From the NCBI RefSeq assembly GCF_003097235.1, contig NZ_QEQQ01000002.1:372001-436000 (forward strand): DNA of 64,000 nucleotides, written 5' to 3'. Source of the stretch: Pseudomonas sp. CC120222-01a. GTDB taxonomy: Bacteria; Pseudomonadota; Gammaproteobacteria; Pseudomonadales; Pseudomonadaceae. The notes below the pieces were generated by a model that saw only the letters and a program-made list of their open reading frames with translations, made no database searches and was not told the origin of the DNA. This document shows, in pieces, positions 48,649 to 60,295 of the stretch (within the stretch, counting starts at the first letter, position 1; every line of letters starts with the position of its first letter). A program made the translations under genes and the position numbers.

Positions 48649-49109
48649 CCCTGTTTCTGGCCGATGAAGCGGCCACGGTCGATTTCGGCGCAAAAATGGC
48701 CGAGGTGACCGGCGGTCGTGGCGTGATTTTCCTTGAAGGCGACCTGGGGGCGGGCAAGACCACGCTCTCGCGTGGCCTGATTCGTGGGCTGGGCCATACT
48801 GGTGCAGTGAAAAGTCCGACTTTCACCGTGGTAGAACCCTACGAAATTGGTGAAATACGCGCTTTCCATTTCGACCTGTATCGCCTGGTCGACCCGGAAG
48901 AGCTGGAGTTCATGGGCATTCGTGACTATTTCGAGGGCGATCCGCTGTGCCTGTTCGAATGGCCACAAAAGGGTGCGGGCGTTTTGCCAAAGCCCGACCT
49001 GACCATTACCATAAGCCCCCAAGCGGGCGGCCGCTCGCTTGACCTTACGCCGCAGGGGGCTCGCGGCGAGGCCTGGTGCACTGCACTGGCCGAACACTAT
49101 AAACAGTAA
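48636..49109 (+). CDS. tsaE: tRNA t6A biosynthesis ATPase TsaE
   Basis: A 157-residue P-loop ATPase needed with TsaB/C/D for N6-threonylcarbamoyladenosine at position 37 of ANN-decoding tRNAs. Walker A is LEGDLGAGKTTLSRGL; SPTFTVVEPY and FHFDLYRL, then FEWPQKG are family blocks. Start is GTG at 48636 inside nnrD, with GGAGGAG well placed. amiB follows after 11 bases. Confidence 0.95.
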   Translation: MSGLTLFLADEAATVDFGAKMAEVTGGRGVIFLEGDLGAGKTTLSRGLIRGLGHTGAVKSPTFTVVEPYEIGEIRAFHFDLYRLVDPEELEFMGIRDYFEGDPLCLFEWPQKGAGVLPKPDLTITISPQAGGRSLDLTPQGARGEAWCTALAEHYKQ

Positions 49110-49120
49110 GTGGGGTAGGT

Positions 49121-50551
49121 ATGCGCATACGCGCACTGGTCGCTGTCGTTGGATTGCTGCTGACAGCGGTGACCGTTGACGCTCTGGCCGTCACTCAAGT
49201 CAAGAGCGTGCGCCTGTGGCGCGCGCCGGACAACACGCGGTTGGTCTTCGATTTGTCCGGCCCCGTGCAGCACAGCGTCTTCACCCTCAGTGCACCCGAT
49301 CGCCTGGTGATCGACATCAACGGTGCGACTTTGGCCGCGCCGCTGAACGTGTCGACCGCGAATACGCCGATCAGCAGTGTGCGCTCGGCCCAACGTACCC
49401 CTACCGACTTGCGCGTGGTGGTCGACCTGAAGAAGTCGGTCACGCCCAAGAGCTTTACCCTGGCGCCCAATGCCCAGTACGGCAACCGCCTGGTGGTCGA
49501 TCTGTACGACCAGGAGGCCGACGCCATAGCCGCCACGGCGCCGACCCCGCCGCCAACGCCGGTGCAAACCCCTGCAACCACGCCAGCTGTGCCGGTAACC
49601 CCCGCTCAGCCAGCGATCAAGCTGCCACCGGTGCCTAGCGGCAAGCGCGACATTGTGGTGGCCATCGATGCCGGCCATGGCGGCGAAGACCCAGGTGCGT
49701 CCGGCTCAAGCGGCCAGCACGAGAAAGACATCGTGCTGCAGATCGCCAAGGAACTGCAGCGCCAGATCAACACCGAGAAGGGCTATCGCGCCGAGCTGAC
49801 CCGCACCGGTGACTACTTCATCCCGCTGCGCAAGCGCACCGAGATCGCCCGCAAGAAGGGTGCCGACCTGTTCATCTCGATCCACGCCGACGCCGCGCCG
49901 TCGCGCGCCGCCTTCGGCGCTTCGGTGTTCGCCCTGTCCGACCGTGGCGCGACGTCCGAGACCGCACGCTGGCTGGCCGACACGGAAAACCGTTCCGACC
50001 TGATCGGTGGTGCCGGCAACGTCAGCCTCGACGACAAGGACCGCATGCTCGCGGGTGTGCTGCTCGACCTGTCGATGACCGCCACGCTGAGCTCCAGCCT
50101 GAACGTCGGGCAGAAGGTGCTCGGCAACATGGGGCGTGTCACCTCGCTGCACAAGCAGCGGGTGGAGCAGGCAGGCTTCATGGTGCTGAAGTCGCCGGAT
50201 ATCCCGTCGATCCTCGTTGAAACCGGGTTCATCTCGAACAACAACGAAGCGGCCAAGCTGGCCAGCGCCAGCCATCAACAGGCGTTGGCGCGTTCGATTC
50301 ATACCGGCGTGCGCCAGTACTTCCAGCAGAACCCGCCGCCCGGCACCTACATTGCCTGGCTGCGTGACAGTGGCAAGATTGCCCAGGGGCCGCGTGAACA
50401 CACCGTGCGCCCGGGCGAAACCCTGGCGATGCTCGCCGTGCGTTACCAGGTCAGCGTGAGCAGCCTGCGCAGTAACAACAGCCTCAAGACCGATGAGCTG
50501 AAGGTCGGCCAGCACCTTGATATCCCCGCTACCACGCTGGCTTCGCAATGA
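49121..50551 (+). CDS. amiB: N-acetylmuramoyl-L-alanine amidase AmiB
   Basis: A 476-residue periplasmic amidase that splits septal peptidoglycan. Signal peptide ([23 protein letters not shown]), AMIN localisation domain (about 25-130), a Pro/Thr-rich linker (about 132-165), Amidase_3 domain with zinc motifs [22 protein letters not shown] and [10 protein letters not shown], and a C-terminal LysM ([16 protein letters not shown]...). The LysM tail distinguishes it from E. coli AmiB. Its stop overlaps mutL (ATGA). Confidence 0.95.
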   Translation: MRIRALVAVVGLLLTAVTVDALAVTQVKSVRLWRAPDNTRLVFDLSGPVQHSVFTLSAPDRLVIDINGATLAAPLNVSTANTPISSVRSAQRTPTDLRVVVDLKKSVTPKSFTLAPNAQYGNRLVVDLYDQEADAIAATAPTPPPTPVQTPATTPAVPVTPAQPAIKLPPVPSGKRDIVVAIDAGHGGEDPGASGSSGQHEKDIVLQIAKELQRQINTEKGYRAELTRTGDYFIPLRKRTEIARKKGADLFISIHADAAPSRAAFGASVFALSDRGATSETARWLADTENRSDLIGGAGNVSLDDKDRMLAGVLLDLSMTATLSSSLNVGQKVLGNMGRVTSLHKQRVEQAGFMVLKSPDIPSILVETGFISNNNEAAKLASASHQQALARSIHTGVRQYFQQNPPPGTYIAWLRDSGKIAQGPREHTVRPGETLAMLAVRYQVSVSSLRSNNSLKTDELKVGQHLDIPATTLASQ

Positions 50552-52437
50552 GTGGTGGTTCGCGCATCCAGCTGCTCAGCCCGCGGCTGGCTAACCAGAT
50601 TGCCGCCGGCGAGGTGGTCGAGCGCCCGGCGTCGGTGGCCAAGGAACTGTTGGAAAACAGCCTGGACTCCGGTGCCCGGCGCATTGATGTGGAAGTCGAA
50701 CAGGGCGGTGTGAAGCTGCTGCGGGTGCGTGATGATGGCAGTGGCATTTCCGCCGACGACCTGCCGCTGGCCCTGGCCCGTCACGCCACCAGCAAGATTC
50801 GCGAGCTGGAAGACCTGGAAGGCGTGTTGAGCCTCGGCTTCCGCGGTGAGGCGCTGGCATCGATCAGCTCGGTGGCGCGCCTGACCCTGACTTCGCGTAC
50901 TGCCAGCGCTGGTGAGGCCTGGCAGGTCGAGACTGAAGGCCGTGACATGACCCCGCGCGTGCAGCCCGCTGCGCATCCGGTTGGCACTTCGGTGGAAGTC
51001 CGCGACCTGTTCTTCAATACCCCGGCCCGGCGCAAGTTCCTCAAGGCCGAGAAGACCGAATTCGATCACCTGCAGGAAGTCATCCGTCGCCTGGCCCTGG
51101 CCCGCTTCGATGTCGGCTTCCACTTGCGCCACAACGGCAAGAGCATTCTCAGCCTGCATGAGGCGCATGATGAAACTGCCCGTGCGCGGCGGGTCGGCGC
51201 CATCTGCGGGCCGGGCTTCATGGAGCAGGCGCTGCCGATCGACGTCGAGCGCAATGGCCTGAGGCTGTGGGGCTGGGTTGGCCTGCCGACGTTCTCGCGC
51301 AGCCAGGCCGATCTGCAGTACTTCTTTGTCAACGGCCGTGCGGTGCGTGACAAGTTGGTCGCCCATGCCGTACGCCAGGCTTACCGCGATGTGCTGTTCA
51401 ACGGCCGGCACCCGACCTTCGTGCTGTTCCTCGAACTCGAGCCGAATGGCGTCGACGTCAACGTGCACCCGACCAAGCACGAAGTGCGCTTCCGCGAAGG
51501 CCGCTCGGTGCATGACTTCCTCTATGGCACGCTGCACCGGGCCCTGGCTGACGTGCGCCCGGAAGATCAGCTGGCTGCGCCCGCCGCCGTGCCAGAAGTG
51601 GTTCGCCCGACAGGGCAGCAGGTCGGTGAATTCGGCCCGCAGGGTGAAATGCGCCTGGCCTCGCCAGTGCTCGAACAGCCGCAACACTCCATTTCCAATG
51701 GCGGCAGTGGCGCCGGTTACCAGTACCAGTACACCCCGCGCCCTTCGCAGCCGTTGCCGGCCGCCGAGTCCCAGGCGGTCTACCGCGAGTTCTACAAGCC
51801 ACTGAGCGAGGGCGCACCTGCCCCCTCGGCGCTTCCGCAAAGCCAGGGCGACATCCCGCCGCTGGGCTACGCCCTGGCGCAGCTCAAGGGCATCTACATC
51901 CTCGCCGAGAACGCCATCGGCCTGGTGCTGGTGGACATGCACGCGGCCCATGAGCGCATCATGTACGAGCGCCTCAAGGTGGCCATGGCCAGCGAAGGCC
52001 TCAGCGGCCAGCCGCTGCTGGTGCCGGAAACCCTGGCGCTGAGCCAGCGCGAAGCTGATTGCGCCGAGGAGCACGGCCAGTGGTTCCAGCGCCTGGGCTT
52101 CGAACTGCAGCGCCTGGGGCCGGAGACGCTGGCGGTCCGCCAGATTCCGGCGCTGCTCAAGCAGGCTGAGGCCAATCGCCTGGTGCAGGACGTACTCGCC
52201 GACCTGATGGAATACGGCACCAGCGACCGCATCCAGGCGCACCTCAACGAACTGCTCGGCACCATGGCCTGCCACGGCGCCGTGCGCGCCAACCGGCGCC
52301 TGGCGATCCCCGAGATGAACGCCCTGCTGCGCGACATGGAAAACACCGAGCGCAGCGGCCAGTGCAACCACGGCCGTCCGACCTGGACCCAGATGGGCCT
52401 GGACGATCTGGACAAACTATTCCTGCGCGGTCGATGA
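50548..52437 (+). CDS. mutL: DNA mismatch repair protein MutL
   Basis: A 629-residue mismatch repair ATPase. The N-terminal GHKL domain has [24 protein letters not shown] and [12 protein letters not shown] disordered linker (about 345-425) precedes the C-terminal dimerisation domain. That domain carries [12 protein letters not shown], matching the endonuclease motif DQHA-x2-E-x4-E with M for Q, as in bacteria that lack MutH. ATG overlaps the amiB stop. Confidence 0.96.
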   Translation: MSGGSRIQLLSPRLANQIAAGEVVERPASVAKELLENSLDSGARRIDVEVEQGGVKLLRVRDDGSGISADDLPLALARHATSKIRELEDLEGVLSLGFRGEALASISSVARLTLTSRTASAGEAWQVETEGRDMTPRVQPAAHPVGTSVEVRDLFFNTPARRKFLKAEKTEFDHLQEVIRRLALARFDVGFHLRHNGKSILSLHEAHDETARARRVGAICGPGFMEQALPIDVERNGLRLWGWVGLPTFSRSQADLQYFFVNGRAVRDKLVAHAVRQAYRDVLFNGRHPTFVLFLELEPNGVDVNVHPTKHEVRFREGRSVHDFLYGTLHRALADVRPEDQLAAPAAVPEVVRPTGQQVGEFGPQGEMRLASPVLEQPQHSISNGGSGAGYQYQYTPRPSQPLPAAESQAVYREFYKPLSEGAPAPSALPQSQGDIPPLGYALAQLKGIYILAENAIGLVLVDMHAAHERIMYERLKVAMASEGLSGQPLLVPETLALSQREADCAEEHGQWFQRLGFELQRLGPETLAVRQIPALLKQAEANRLVQDVLADLMEYGTSDRIQAHLNELLGTMACHGAVRANRRLAIPEMNALLRDMENTERSGQCNHGRPTWTQMGLDDLDKLFLRGR

Positions 52438-52438
52438 C

Positions 52439-53410
52439 ATGAGCGGCAAACCCCCAGCAATATTCCTCATGGGCCCGACGGCGGCCGGCAAGACCGACCT
52501 CGCCATCGAATTGACCAAGGTCCTGCCCTGCGAGCTGATCAGTGTCGACTCGGCGCTGGTCTATCGCGGCCTGGACATTGGTTCGGCCAAGCCTTCCAAA
52601 GAGATTCTGGCGGCCTACCCGCACCGGCTCATCGATATCCGCGATCCGGCTGAAAGCTACTCGGCGGCGCAATTTCGTGCCGACGCCCTGGAAGCGATGG
52701 CCGATATCACCGCGCGCGGCAAGATTCCGCTGCTGGTCGGCGGCACCATGCTTTATTACAAGGCGCTGATCGAAGGCCTGGCAGACATGCCAGCGGCCGA
52801 TGCCGCCGTGCGTGCGGAGCTCGAAGCCCAGGCCGAGGCGCTGGGCCTGGCCGAGTTGCACCGGCAACTGGCGGAGGTCGACCCGGAATCAGCGGCGCGC
52901 ATTCACCCCAACGACCCGCAGCGGCTGATCCGCGCGCTGGAAGTTTACCGGGTGAGCGGCGAGAGCATGACGGCTCATCGCCAGCGTCAATTCGCGGAAA
53001 GTAGCGGCGCAGACGCAGGCGCTGGCGGGCATTTGCCCTATACTGTCGCAAGTTTGGCGATTGCGCCTGCGGATCGTCACATTCTGCATAAGCGAATTGC
53101 GTTACGATTTTCACAGATGCTGGAACAGGGCTTCATCGACGAGGTCCGATCGCTGCGAGCCAGAAGTGACTTGCACGCCGGACTGCCGTCTATACGGGCA
53201 GTGGGCTATCGACAGGTCTGGGACTACCTCGACGGCAAGCTGACTGAGAATGAGATGCGCGAACGCGGTATCATTGCCACTCGACAGCTGGCCAAGCGGC
53301 AGTTCACCTGGTTGCGTGGCTGGCCTGACGTGCATTGGCTTGACAGCCTGGCCTGCGACAATCTGTCCCGCACCTTGAAATACCTTGGGGCCGTCTCCAT
53401 ATTGAGCTGA
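52439..53410 (+). CDS. miaA: tRNA dimethylallyltransferase MiaA
   Basis: A 323-residue enzyme adding dimethylallyl to A37 of tRNAs reading UNN codons. P-loop [31 protein letters not shown], and [17 protein letters not shown] are conserved. ATG 52439 lies 2 bases after mutL. Its 3' third (from about 53030) is AT-richer than the rest, which in enterobacteria is where hfq promoters lie; that role here is inference. Confidence 0.96.
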   Translation: MSGKPPAIFLMGPTAAGKTDLAIELTKVLPCELISVDSALVYRGLDIGSAKPSKEILAAYPHRLIDIRDPAESYSAAQFRADALEAMADITARGKIPLLVGGTMLYYKALIEGLADMPAADAAVRAELEAQAEALGLAELHRQLAEVDPESAARIHPNDPQRLIRALEVYRVSGESMTAHRQRQFAESSGADAGAGGHLPYTVASLAIAPADRHILHKRIALRFSQMLEQGFIDEVRSLRARSDLHAGLPSIRAVGYRQVWDYLDGKLTENEMRERGIIATRQLAKRQFTWLRGWPDVHWLDSLACDNLSRTLKYLGAVSILS

Positions 53411-53505
53411 GTCCCTGCTGATAGCCGTCTATTCTTGCGAAGGGGCGGCCTGACTTATCAATTTTTCTGATTTTCTATTTATTTATCCTTACAGGAGTGC
53501 GGCAT

Positions 53506-53766
53506 ATGTCAAAAGGGCATTCGCTACAAGACCCTTACTTGAACCAACTGAGAAAAGAAAAGGTCCCGGTATCGATCTATCTGGTCAACGGGATCAAGCT
53601 GCAGGGCTCGATCGAATCCTTCGACCAGTTCGTGGTATTGCTGAAGAACACCGTCAGCCAGATGGTCTACAAGCACGCCATTTCGACCGTCGTTCCGGCC
53701 CGTCCGGTCCGCCTGCCAAGCCCGACCGACGGCGAGCACGGCGACAGCGAGCCAGGCAACGCCTGA
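53506..53766 (+). CDS. hfq: RNA chaperone Hfq
   Basis: An 86-residue Sm-like protein forming a hexameric ring that pairs small RNAs with mRNAs and, in Pseudomonas, acts with Crc in catabolite repression. The Sm1 segment ([26 protein letters not shown]) and the Sm2 YKHAIST block are exact, with a short acidic tail. AGGAG precedes ATG 53506. The 95 bases before it are AT-rich compared with the surroundings. Confidence 0.98.
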   Translation: MSKGHSLQDPYLNQLRKEKVPVSIYLVNGIKLQGSIESFDQFVVLLKNTVSQMVYKHAISTVVPARPVRLPSPTDGEHGDSEPGNA

Positions 53767-53778
53767 TAGGAGCCTGCA

Positions 53779-55080
53779 TTGTTCTTTGAGCGCCACGGTG
53801 GTGGTGAGCGGGCGTTGCTCGTTCACTTGGAAGGTCAGAACCCTGAGGCGCGCGAAGACCCGCAGGAGTTTCAGGAACTGGCACTGTCGGCCGGAGCCGA
53901 CATCGTCTCGTTGGCCACGGTAGCCAGGCATCAGCCTACGGCCAAATACCTGATTGGCAGCGGCAAGGTCGAGGAACTACGCGACCTGGTCAAAGCCGAA
54001 CAGGTAGACCTGGTGATTTTCAATCACACCCTCACGCCCAGTCAGGAGCGCAACCTCGAGCGAGTCTTCGAGTGTCGTGTGCTTGACCGTACCGGGCTGA
54101 TCCTCGATATCTTCGCCCAACGGGCGCGTACCCATGAAGGCAAGCTGCAGGTCGAACTGGCCCAGCTCGACCACATGAGCACGCGACTGGTGCGCGGCTG
54201 GACCCACCTTGAGCGGCAGAAGGGTGGTATCGGCCTGCGCGGCCCGGGTGAAACCCAGCTGGAAACCGACCGCCGTCTGCTGCGGGTACGCATCCGCCAG
54301 ATCAAGGGGCGCCTGGAAAAGGTGCGCAGCCAGCGCGAGCAGGCCCGTCGTGGCCGCAAGCGCGCGGATATCCCTTCGGTTTCGTTGGTCGGCTATACCA
54401 ACGCCGGCAAGTCCACACTGTTCAATGCCCTGACCGAATCCGAGGTGTACGCGGCCGATCAGCTGTTCGCCACGCTCGACCCGACCTTGCGCCGGCTCGA
54501 ACTGGCCGACCTGGGCCCGATCGTGCTGGCCGACACCGTGGGCTTCATTCGTCACCTGCCGCACAAGCTGGTCGAGGCATTTCGGGCTACGCTCGAAGAA
54601 TCGAGCAACTCGGACCTGCTGCTGCATGTGATCGACGCCCATGAGCCAGAGCGCATGGAGCAGATCGAGCAAGTGCTGGCCGTGTTGGGCGAGATCGGTG
54701 CCGAAGGCTTGCCGATCCTCGAGGTCTATAACAAACTCGACCTGCTCGAAGATGTCGAGCCGCAGATTCAGCGCGATGCCGATGGCAAACCGCAGCGGGT
54801 CTGGGTATCGGCACGCGATGGACGTGGCCTGGAGTTGGTCGGCCAGGCGATTGCCGAGTTGCTGGGGGATGATCTGTTTGTCGGTACCCTGTGTCTGGAG
54901 CAGCGTTTTGCCCGCTTGCGCGCGCAATTCTTTGCCTTGGGTGCCGTGCGGAGTGAAGAGCATGACGAAGAAGGGCGCAGCCTGCTGAATGTTCGCCTGC
55001 CCAGGGTCGAGTTGAATCGCCTGGTCAGTCGTGAAGGCATGGAGCCGCAAGTGTTTGTCGAGCAACACACTTTGCAATAA
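53779..55080 (+). CDS. hflX: Ribosome-splitting GTPase HflX
   Basis: A 433-residue GTPase that dissociates stalled or stress-inactivated ribosomes. The N-terminal HflX domain contains GSGKVEELRDLVKAEQ and a glycine-rich GGIGLRGPGETQLE; the GTPase domain has GYTNAGKSTLFNAL, DTVGFIRHLP and NKLD. Start is TTG at 53779 with AGGAG upstream, 12 bases after hfq. An alternative ATG start would truncate the conserved beginning. Confidence 0.95.
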   Translation: MFFERHGGGERALLVHLEGQNPEAREDPQEFQELALSAGADIVSLATVARHQPTAKYLIGSGKVEELRDLVKAEQVDLVIFNHTLTPSQERNLERVFECRVLDRTGLILDIFAQRARTHEGKLQVELAQLDHMSTRLVRGWTHLERQKGGIGLRGPGETQLETDRRLLRVRIRQIKGRLEKVRSQREQARRGRKRADIPSVSLVGYTNAGKSTLFNALTESEVYAADQLFATLDPTLRRLELADLGPIVLADTVGFIRHLPHKLVEAFRATLEESSNSDLLLHVIDAHEPERMEQIEQVLAVLGEIGAEGLPILEVYNKLDLLEDVEPQIQRDADGKPQRVWVSARDGRGLELVGQAIAELLGDDLFVGTLCLEQRFARLRAQFFALGAVRSEEHDEEGRSLLNVRLPRVELNRLVSREGMEPQVFVEQHTLQ

Positions 55081-55176
55081 ATGCCCGGTGAGGTCGCCGG
55101 GCAGCAGTGGCAGGCATTCTGTAGCATTGGACGGCGCGCCGTGGGCGCGTCTTTGCTTTATCAGATGGAGAGCGCT

Positions 55177-56355
55177 ATGGCTTGGAACGAGCCGGGTGGC
55201 AACTCGAACAATCAGGATCCCTGGGGCGGCCGTCGCGGTGGCGGCGGTGGTGGCGACAAGAAGGGTCCGCCGGATCTGGACGAGGCCTTCCGCAAGCTGC
55301 AGGACAGCCTGAACGGCATGTTCGGCAGTGGCAAGAAACGTGGCGGCGGTGACCGCAATGTCGGCAAGGGTGGCGGCTATGGTCTGCTGGGCATTGGCCT
55401 GGCGGTGCTTGCTGCAATCTGGCTGTACAGCGCCGTGTACGTGGTCGACGAGCAGGAGCAGGCCGTGGTGCTGCGCTTCGGCAAGTACTATGAGACGGTC
55501 GGTCCCGGCCTGAACATCTACTTCCCGCCAATCGATCGCAAGTACATGGAAAACGTCACGCGCGAGCGTGCCTACACCAAGCAGGGGCAGATGCTCACCG
55601 AAGACGAGAACATCGTCGAGGTGCCGCTGACCGTCCAGTACAAGATCAGCAACCTGCAGGACTTCGTGCTTAACGTCGACCAGCCTGAGGTCAGCCTGCA
55701 GCATGCGACCGACAGCGCCCTGCGCCACGTGGTGGGTTCCACCTCGATGGACCAGGTGCTGACCGAGGGCCGTGAGCAGATGGCCGTGGATATCCGCGAG
55801 CGCCTGCAGCGCTTCCTCGACAACTACCGCACCGGTATCACCGTCACCCAGGTCAACGTACAGAGCGCGGCAGCCCCGCGTGAAGTGCAGGAAGCCTTCG
55901 ACGACGTGATCCGCGCCCGCGAAGACGAGCAGCGTGCCCGCAACCAGGCCGAGTCCTACGCCAATGGCGTGGTGCCGGAAGCCCGCGGTCAGGCCCAGCG
56001 CATCATCGAGGACGCCAACGGTTACCGCGACGAAGTCATCGCCCGCGCCAAGGGTGAGGCTGATCGCTTCACCAAGCTGGTCGCCGAGTACCGCAAGGCC
56101 CCTGACGTGACCCGTCAGCGCCTGTACCTGGAGACCATGCAAGAGGTCTACAGCAATACCAGCAAGGTCCTGGTCACGGCCAAGGACGGGCAGAACAACC
56201 TGCTCTACCTGCCGCTGGACAAGATGGTCGAAGGCAGCCGCAACGCGTCCGCGCCAAGCACCAGCGTCAGCCCGTCGGTCAACGATGCGGCCACGCGTGC
56301 CGCGCAGGACCTGCAACAGCAACAGCAGCCACTGCGCACTAGGGAGAGCCGCTGA
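55177..56355 (+). CDS. hflK: FtsH regulator HflK
   Basis: A 392-residue SPFH protein that with HflC forms a cage around FtsH in the inner membrane. The Gly/Asn-rich cytoplasmic N-terminus (about 1-60) precedes a helix (GLLGIGLAVLAAIWLYSAVYVV) and a periplasmic SPFH region, then a long helical segment and a Gln-rich C-terminus. ATG 55177 has GGAGAG upstream; in-frame codons from 55081 are non-conserved. Its stop overlaps the hflC start by one base. Confidence 0.95.
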   Translation: MAWNEPGGNSNNQDPWGGRRGGGGGGDKKGPPDLDEAFRKLQDSLNGMFGSGKKRGGGDRNVGKGGGYGLLGIGLAVLAAIWLYSAVYVVDEQEQAVVLRFGKYYETVGPGLNIYFPPIDRKYMENVTRERAYTKQGQMLTEDENIVEVPLTVQYKISNLQDFVLNVDQPEVSLQHATDSALRHVVGSTSMDQVLTEGREQMAVDIRERLQRFLDNYRTGITVTQVNVQSAAAPREVQEAFDDVIRAREDEQRARNQAESYANGVVPEARGQAQRIIEDANGYRDEVIARAKGEADRFTKLVAEYRKAPDVTRQRLYLETMQEVYSNTSKVLVTAKDGQNNLLYLPLDKMVEGSRNASAPSTSVSPSVNDAATRAAQDLQQQQQPLRTRESR

Positions 56356-57224
56356 TGAGCAACCGATCGCTGATCGCCCTGATCGCCGCCGTGGTTCTGG
56401 CCATTGTGGCCTGGAACAGCTTCTACATCGTGTCCCAGACCGAGCGTGCGGTACTGCTGCGCTTCGGTAAGGTGGTCCAGGCGGATGTCCAGCCTGGCCT
56501 GCACGTGAAGATTCCGTACGTGAACCAGGTACGCAAGTTCGACGCACGCCTGATGACCCTCGACGCCCCGACCCAGCGGTTCCTGACCCTGGAGAAGAAG
56601 GCTGTGATGGTCGACGCCTACGCCAAGTGGCGCGTCAAGGATGCCGAGCGCTTCTACACCGCCACTTCCGGCATGAAGCAGATCGCCGACGAGCGTCTGT
56701 CGCGTCGTCTGGAAAGCGGCCTGCGTGACCAGTTCGGTAAGCGCACCCTGCACGAGGTGGTTTCCGGTGAACGTGACGCGCTGATGGCTGACATCACCGC
56801 ATCGCTGAACCGCATGGCCAGCAAGGAGCTGGGTATCGAGGTCGTTGACGTGCGCGTCAAGGCCATCGACCTGCCGAAGGAAGTCAACCGCAGCGTGTTC
56901 GACCGCATGAGCACCGAGCGTGAGCGTGAAGCCCGCGAGCACCGCGCCAAAGGTAACGAGTTGGCCGAAGGTATTCGCGCCGATGCCGACCGCCAGCGCC
57001 GTGTACTGCTGGCCGAAGCCTACCGCGAGGCGGAAGAGACCCGTGGTGACGGCGACGCTCAGTCGGCCGCCATCTACGCCAAGGCCTACACCCAGGACGC
57101 CGATTTCTACGCGTTCTACCGTAGCCTGCAGGCGTACCGCGACAGCTTCTCGAGCAAGAGCGACGTGCTGGTGCTGGACGCGAAGAACGAGTTCTTCCGC
57201 TTCCTGGACAAGAGCAAGCCGTAA
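56355..57224 (+). CDS. hflC: FtsH regulator HflC
   Basis: A 289-residue SPFH partner of HflK. An N-terminal helix (SLIALIAAVVLAIVAWNSFYIV) anchors the periplasmic SPFH domain (RAVLLRFGKVVQADVQPGLH). The long helix includes repeated charged residues (RMSTEREREAREHRAKGNEL). Start ATG shares a base with the hflK stop (TGATG). The usual next step in gene order, hisZ, comes after 301 bases. Confidence 0.96.
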   Translation: MSNRSLIALIAAVVLAIVAWNSFYIVSQTERAVLLRFGKVVQADVQPGLHVKIPYVNQVRKFDARLMTLDAPTQRFLTLEKKAVMVDAYAKWRVKDAERFYTATSGMKQIADERLSRRLESGLRDQFGKRTLHEVVSGERDALMADITASLNRMASKELGIEVVDVRVKAIDLPKEVNRSVFDRMSTEREREAREHRAKGNELAEGIRADADRQRRVLLAEAYREAEETRGDGDAQSAAIYAKAYTQDADFYAFYRSLQAYRDSFSSKSDVLVLDAKNEFFRFLDKSKP

Positions 57225-57254
57225 TGCTCAGGCCCTGATATTCATGCAGCGGCG

Positions 57255-57285
57255 CCCCGCCTGGCAGCTAAAACACCAGGCGGGG
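57255..57285 (+). terminator. GC-rich hairpin after hflC
   Basis: CCCCGCCTGG (57255-57264) pairs with CCAGGCGGGG (57276-57285) around an 11-base loop, 30 bases after the hflC stop. No T-run follows. Confidence 0.5.
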
Positions 57286-57319
57286 TGCATCCTGAATGAA
57301 AAGGGGTGTATGATGAGGC

Positions 57320-57345
57320 AGCCGGGAAATTTCCCGGCTTTTTTG
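57320..57345 (+). terminator. Rho-independent terminator before hisZ
   Basis: AGCCGGGAA-AT-TTCCCGGCT followed by TTTTT. This is a clear intrinsic terminator ending the hfq-hflX-hflK-hflC unit. Confidence 0.92.
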
Positions 57346-57525
57346 CGTCTGCAAGGTTGATTGGCAAAGCGCCAGTTGACGGTTTGGTCAGCTCGCAAGG
57401 CAATTTGAGGGTATCGGGTACAGTGGCTGCGCTGGGATCAGTGCTGCCCGCTGCTGTGCGCGATACCGGCTTTACTGACGGCTCGCCAGCTGGCAAGCCG
57501 CCCGGACCAGAGGGGAAATGGCGTA

Positions 57526-58713
57526 ATGGCAACGGTAGACCGCTGGCTGCTGCCAGATGGCATCGAGGAAGTACTGCCACCTGAGGCTGCGCGCATCGAA
57601 ATCGCGCGCCGCCAGGTGTTGGACCTGTTCCAGAGTTGGGGCTACGAGCTGGTCGTCACCCCGCATATCGAGTACCTGGAGTCGCTGCTCACCGGCGCCG
57701 GCCAGGACCTGGATCAGCGCACCTTCAAGGTGGTCGACCCGCAGTCGGGCCGCCTGATGGGCTTCCGCGCCGACTTCACCCCGCAGGTGGCGCGCATCGA
57801 CGCCCATACCCTGCGCCGTGAAGGCCCGAGCCGCCTGTGCTACGCCGGCAGCGTGCTGCATGCCCAGCCGCGTGCCCTGTCCACCTCGCGCAGCCCGATT
57901 CAGCTGGGTGCCGAGCTGTACGGCGACGCCAGCCCGACCAGCGATGTCGAAGTCATCAGCCTGATGCTCGCCACGCTGCAGTTGACCGACGTTGCCGACG
58001 TGCACATGGATCTTGGTCACGTCGGTATCTACCGCGGCCTGGCCCGTGCCGCTGGCCTGTCGGGCGCGGTCGAGCAGCAACTGTTCGACGCCCTGCAGCG
58101 CAAGTCGGTCGATGAAGTGCAGGCACTGACTGCCGATCTGCCGAAGGACCTGGGCAATATGCTGCGCGCCCTGGTAGAGCTGTGCGGCGGCCGTGAAGTG
58201 CTGGCCGAAGCCCGCGTGCGCCTGGGCCGTGCCCCGGCCAGCGTCCTGGCGGCGCTCGACGACCTGCTGGCGATCGCTGATCGGCTGGCGTCGCGCTTCC
58301 CGGACCTGCCGCTGTACTTCGACCTCGGCGAGCTGCGCGGCTACAACTACCACACCGGCGTGGTGTTCGCCGTGTTCGTCCCGGGCGAGGGTCAATCGAT
58401 CGCCCAGGGCGGCCGCTATGACGACATCGGCGCCGACTTCGGCCGGGCACGCCCGGCTACCGGTTTCTCCACGGATTTGAAGACCCTGGTCACACTGGGG
58501 CGAGCGGAGGTCGTATTGCCAACTGGCGGCATCTGGATGCCGGACAGTGGCGACGCGGCCCTCTGGCAGCAGGTCTGCCAGTTGCGCAACGAGGGCCAGC
58601 GTGTGGTCCAGGCTCTGCCTGGCCAGCCGTTGAGTGCTGCTCTCGAGGCGGATTGTGATCGGCAATTGATTCAGCAAGACGGGCGCTGGCAGGTTCTGCC
58701 GCTGGCCCAGTGA
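57526..58713 (+). CDS. hisZ: ATP phosphoribosyltransferase regulatory subunit HisZ
   Basis: A 395-residue paralogue of histidyl-tRNA synthetase lacking the anticodon domain and aminoacylation activity. It activates the short-form HisG. The class II core is recognisable (e.g. [14 protein letters not shown] and the final [20 protein letters not shown]). ATG 57526 has GAGGGG upstream. hisG is not in this window. purA follows 55 bases downstream. Confidence 0.95.
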   Translation: MATVDRWLLPDGIEEVLPPEAARIEIARRQVLDLFQSWGYELVVTPHIEYLESLLTGAGQDLDQRTFKVVDPQSGRLMGFRADFTPQVARIDAHTLRREGPSRLCYAGSVLHAQPRALSTSRSPIQLGAELYGDASPTSDVEVISLMLATLQLTDVADVHMDLGHVGIYRGLARAAGLSGAVEQQLFDALQRKSVDEVQALTADLPKDLGNMLRALVELCGGREVLAEARVRLGRAPASVLAALDDLLAIADRLASRFPDLPLYFDLGELRGYNYHTGVVFAVFVPGEGQSIAQGGRYDDIGADFGRARPATGFSTDLKTLVTLGRAEVVLPTGGIWMPDSGDAALWQQVCQLRNEGQRVVQALPGQPLSAALEADCDRQLIQQDGRWQVLPLAQ

Positions 58714-58753
58714 GTTTCTGCGTCGGCAAAGGCCGGCAACCAAGTTTGCGTGA

Positions 58754-60061
<1,308 letters not shown>

Positions 60062-60082
60062 TCTGCCCTCCAGGCTGATCTG

Positions 60083-60115
60083 ACGCCGCGGTCCTGAAAA
60101 GGATCGCGGCGTTTT
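60083..60115 (+). terminator. Terminator after purA
   Basis: ACGCCGCGGTCC pairs with GGATCGCGGCGT (one G-T wobble) around a short A-rich loop, followed by TTTCATTT. Confidence 0.8.
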
Positions 60116-60138
60116 CATTTGTGGGGTTCACCTGTGCC

Positions 60139-60170
60139 GGCCTCTTCGCGGGTAAACCCGCGAAGAGGCC
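60139..60170. repeat. REP-like hairpin between purA and the chemoreceptor
   Basis: GGCCTCTTCGCGGGT-AA-ACCCGCGAAGAGGCC is a perfect 15-base stem, a single REP-family palindrome variant. Confidence 0.75.
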
Positions 60171-60295
60171 CGTACAGGAAAACCCATTGCTAAACCTTGG
60201 CGCTTATCCCTGCTGTGTGCGGCACAACCCTTGCTGTAAGAAGTTTCTGTAGATGCCATCAAAATAGTGGCGCCAGAAAACACGAGGGTTACACC

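Larger units (their letters stand above)
57225..57525 (+). other. hflC-hisZ intergenic region, no gene found
   Basis: These 301 bases hold two hairpins (listed separately) and no open frame with a good start. Some relatives have a small DUF2065 membrane-protein gene here; no two-helix hydrophobic frame is visible. The 180 bases before hisZ may contain its promoter, but I see no strong -35/-10 pair. Confidence 0.55.

Noticed and set aside
50443..52371. Open frame of 642 codons antisense to mutL
   Set aside because: Shadow of mutL in a high-GC genome.
53977..56547. Open frame of 856 codons antisense to hflX, hflK and part of hflC
   Set aside because: Arises from GC-rich codon bias opposite three conserved genes; composition is low-complexity His/Gln/Val/Leu with no domain.
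57306..57584. Possible 92-residue protein before hisZ
   Set aside because: It begins inside the terminator stem and runs into hisZ in another frame; not hydrophobic as DUF2065 would be.
60236..60275. FliA-type promoter before the chemoreceptor
   Set aside because: AGAAGTTT resembles a -35, but no GCCGATAA-like element follows at 11 bases.
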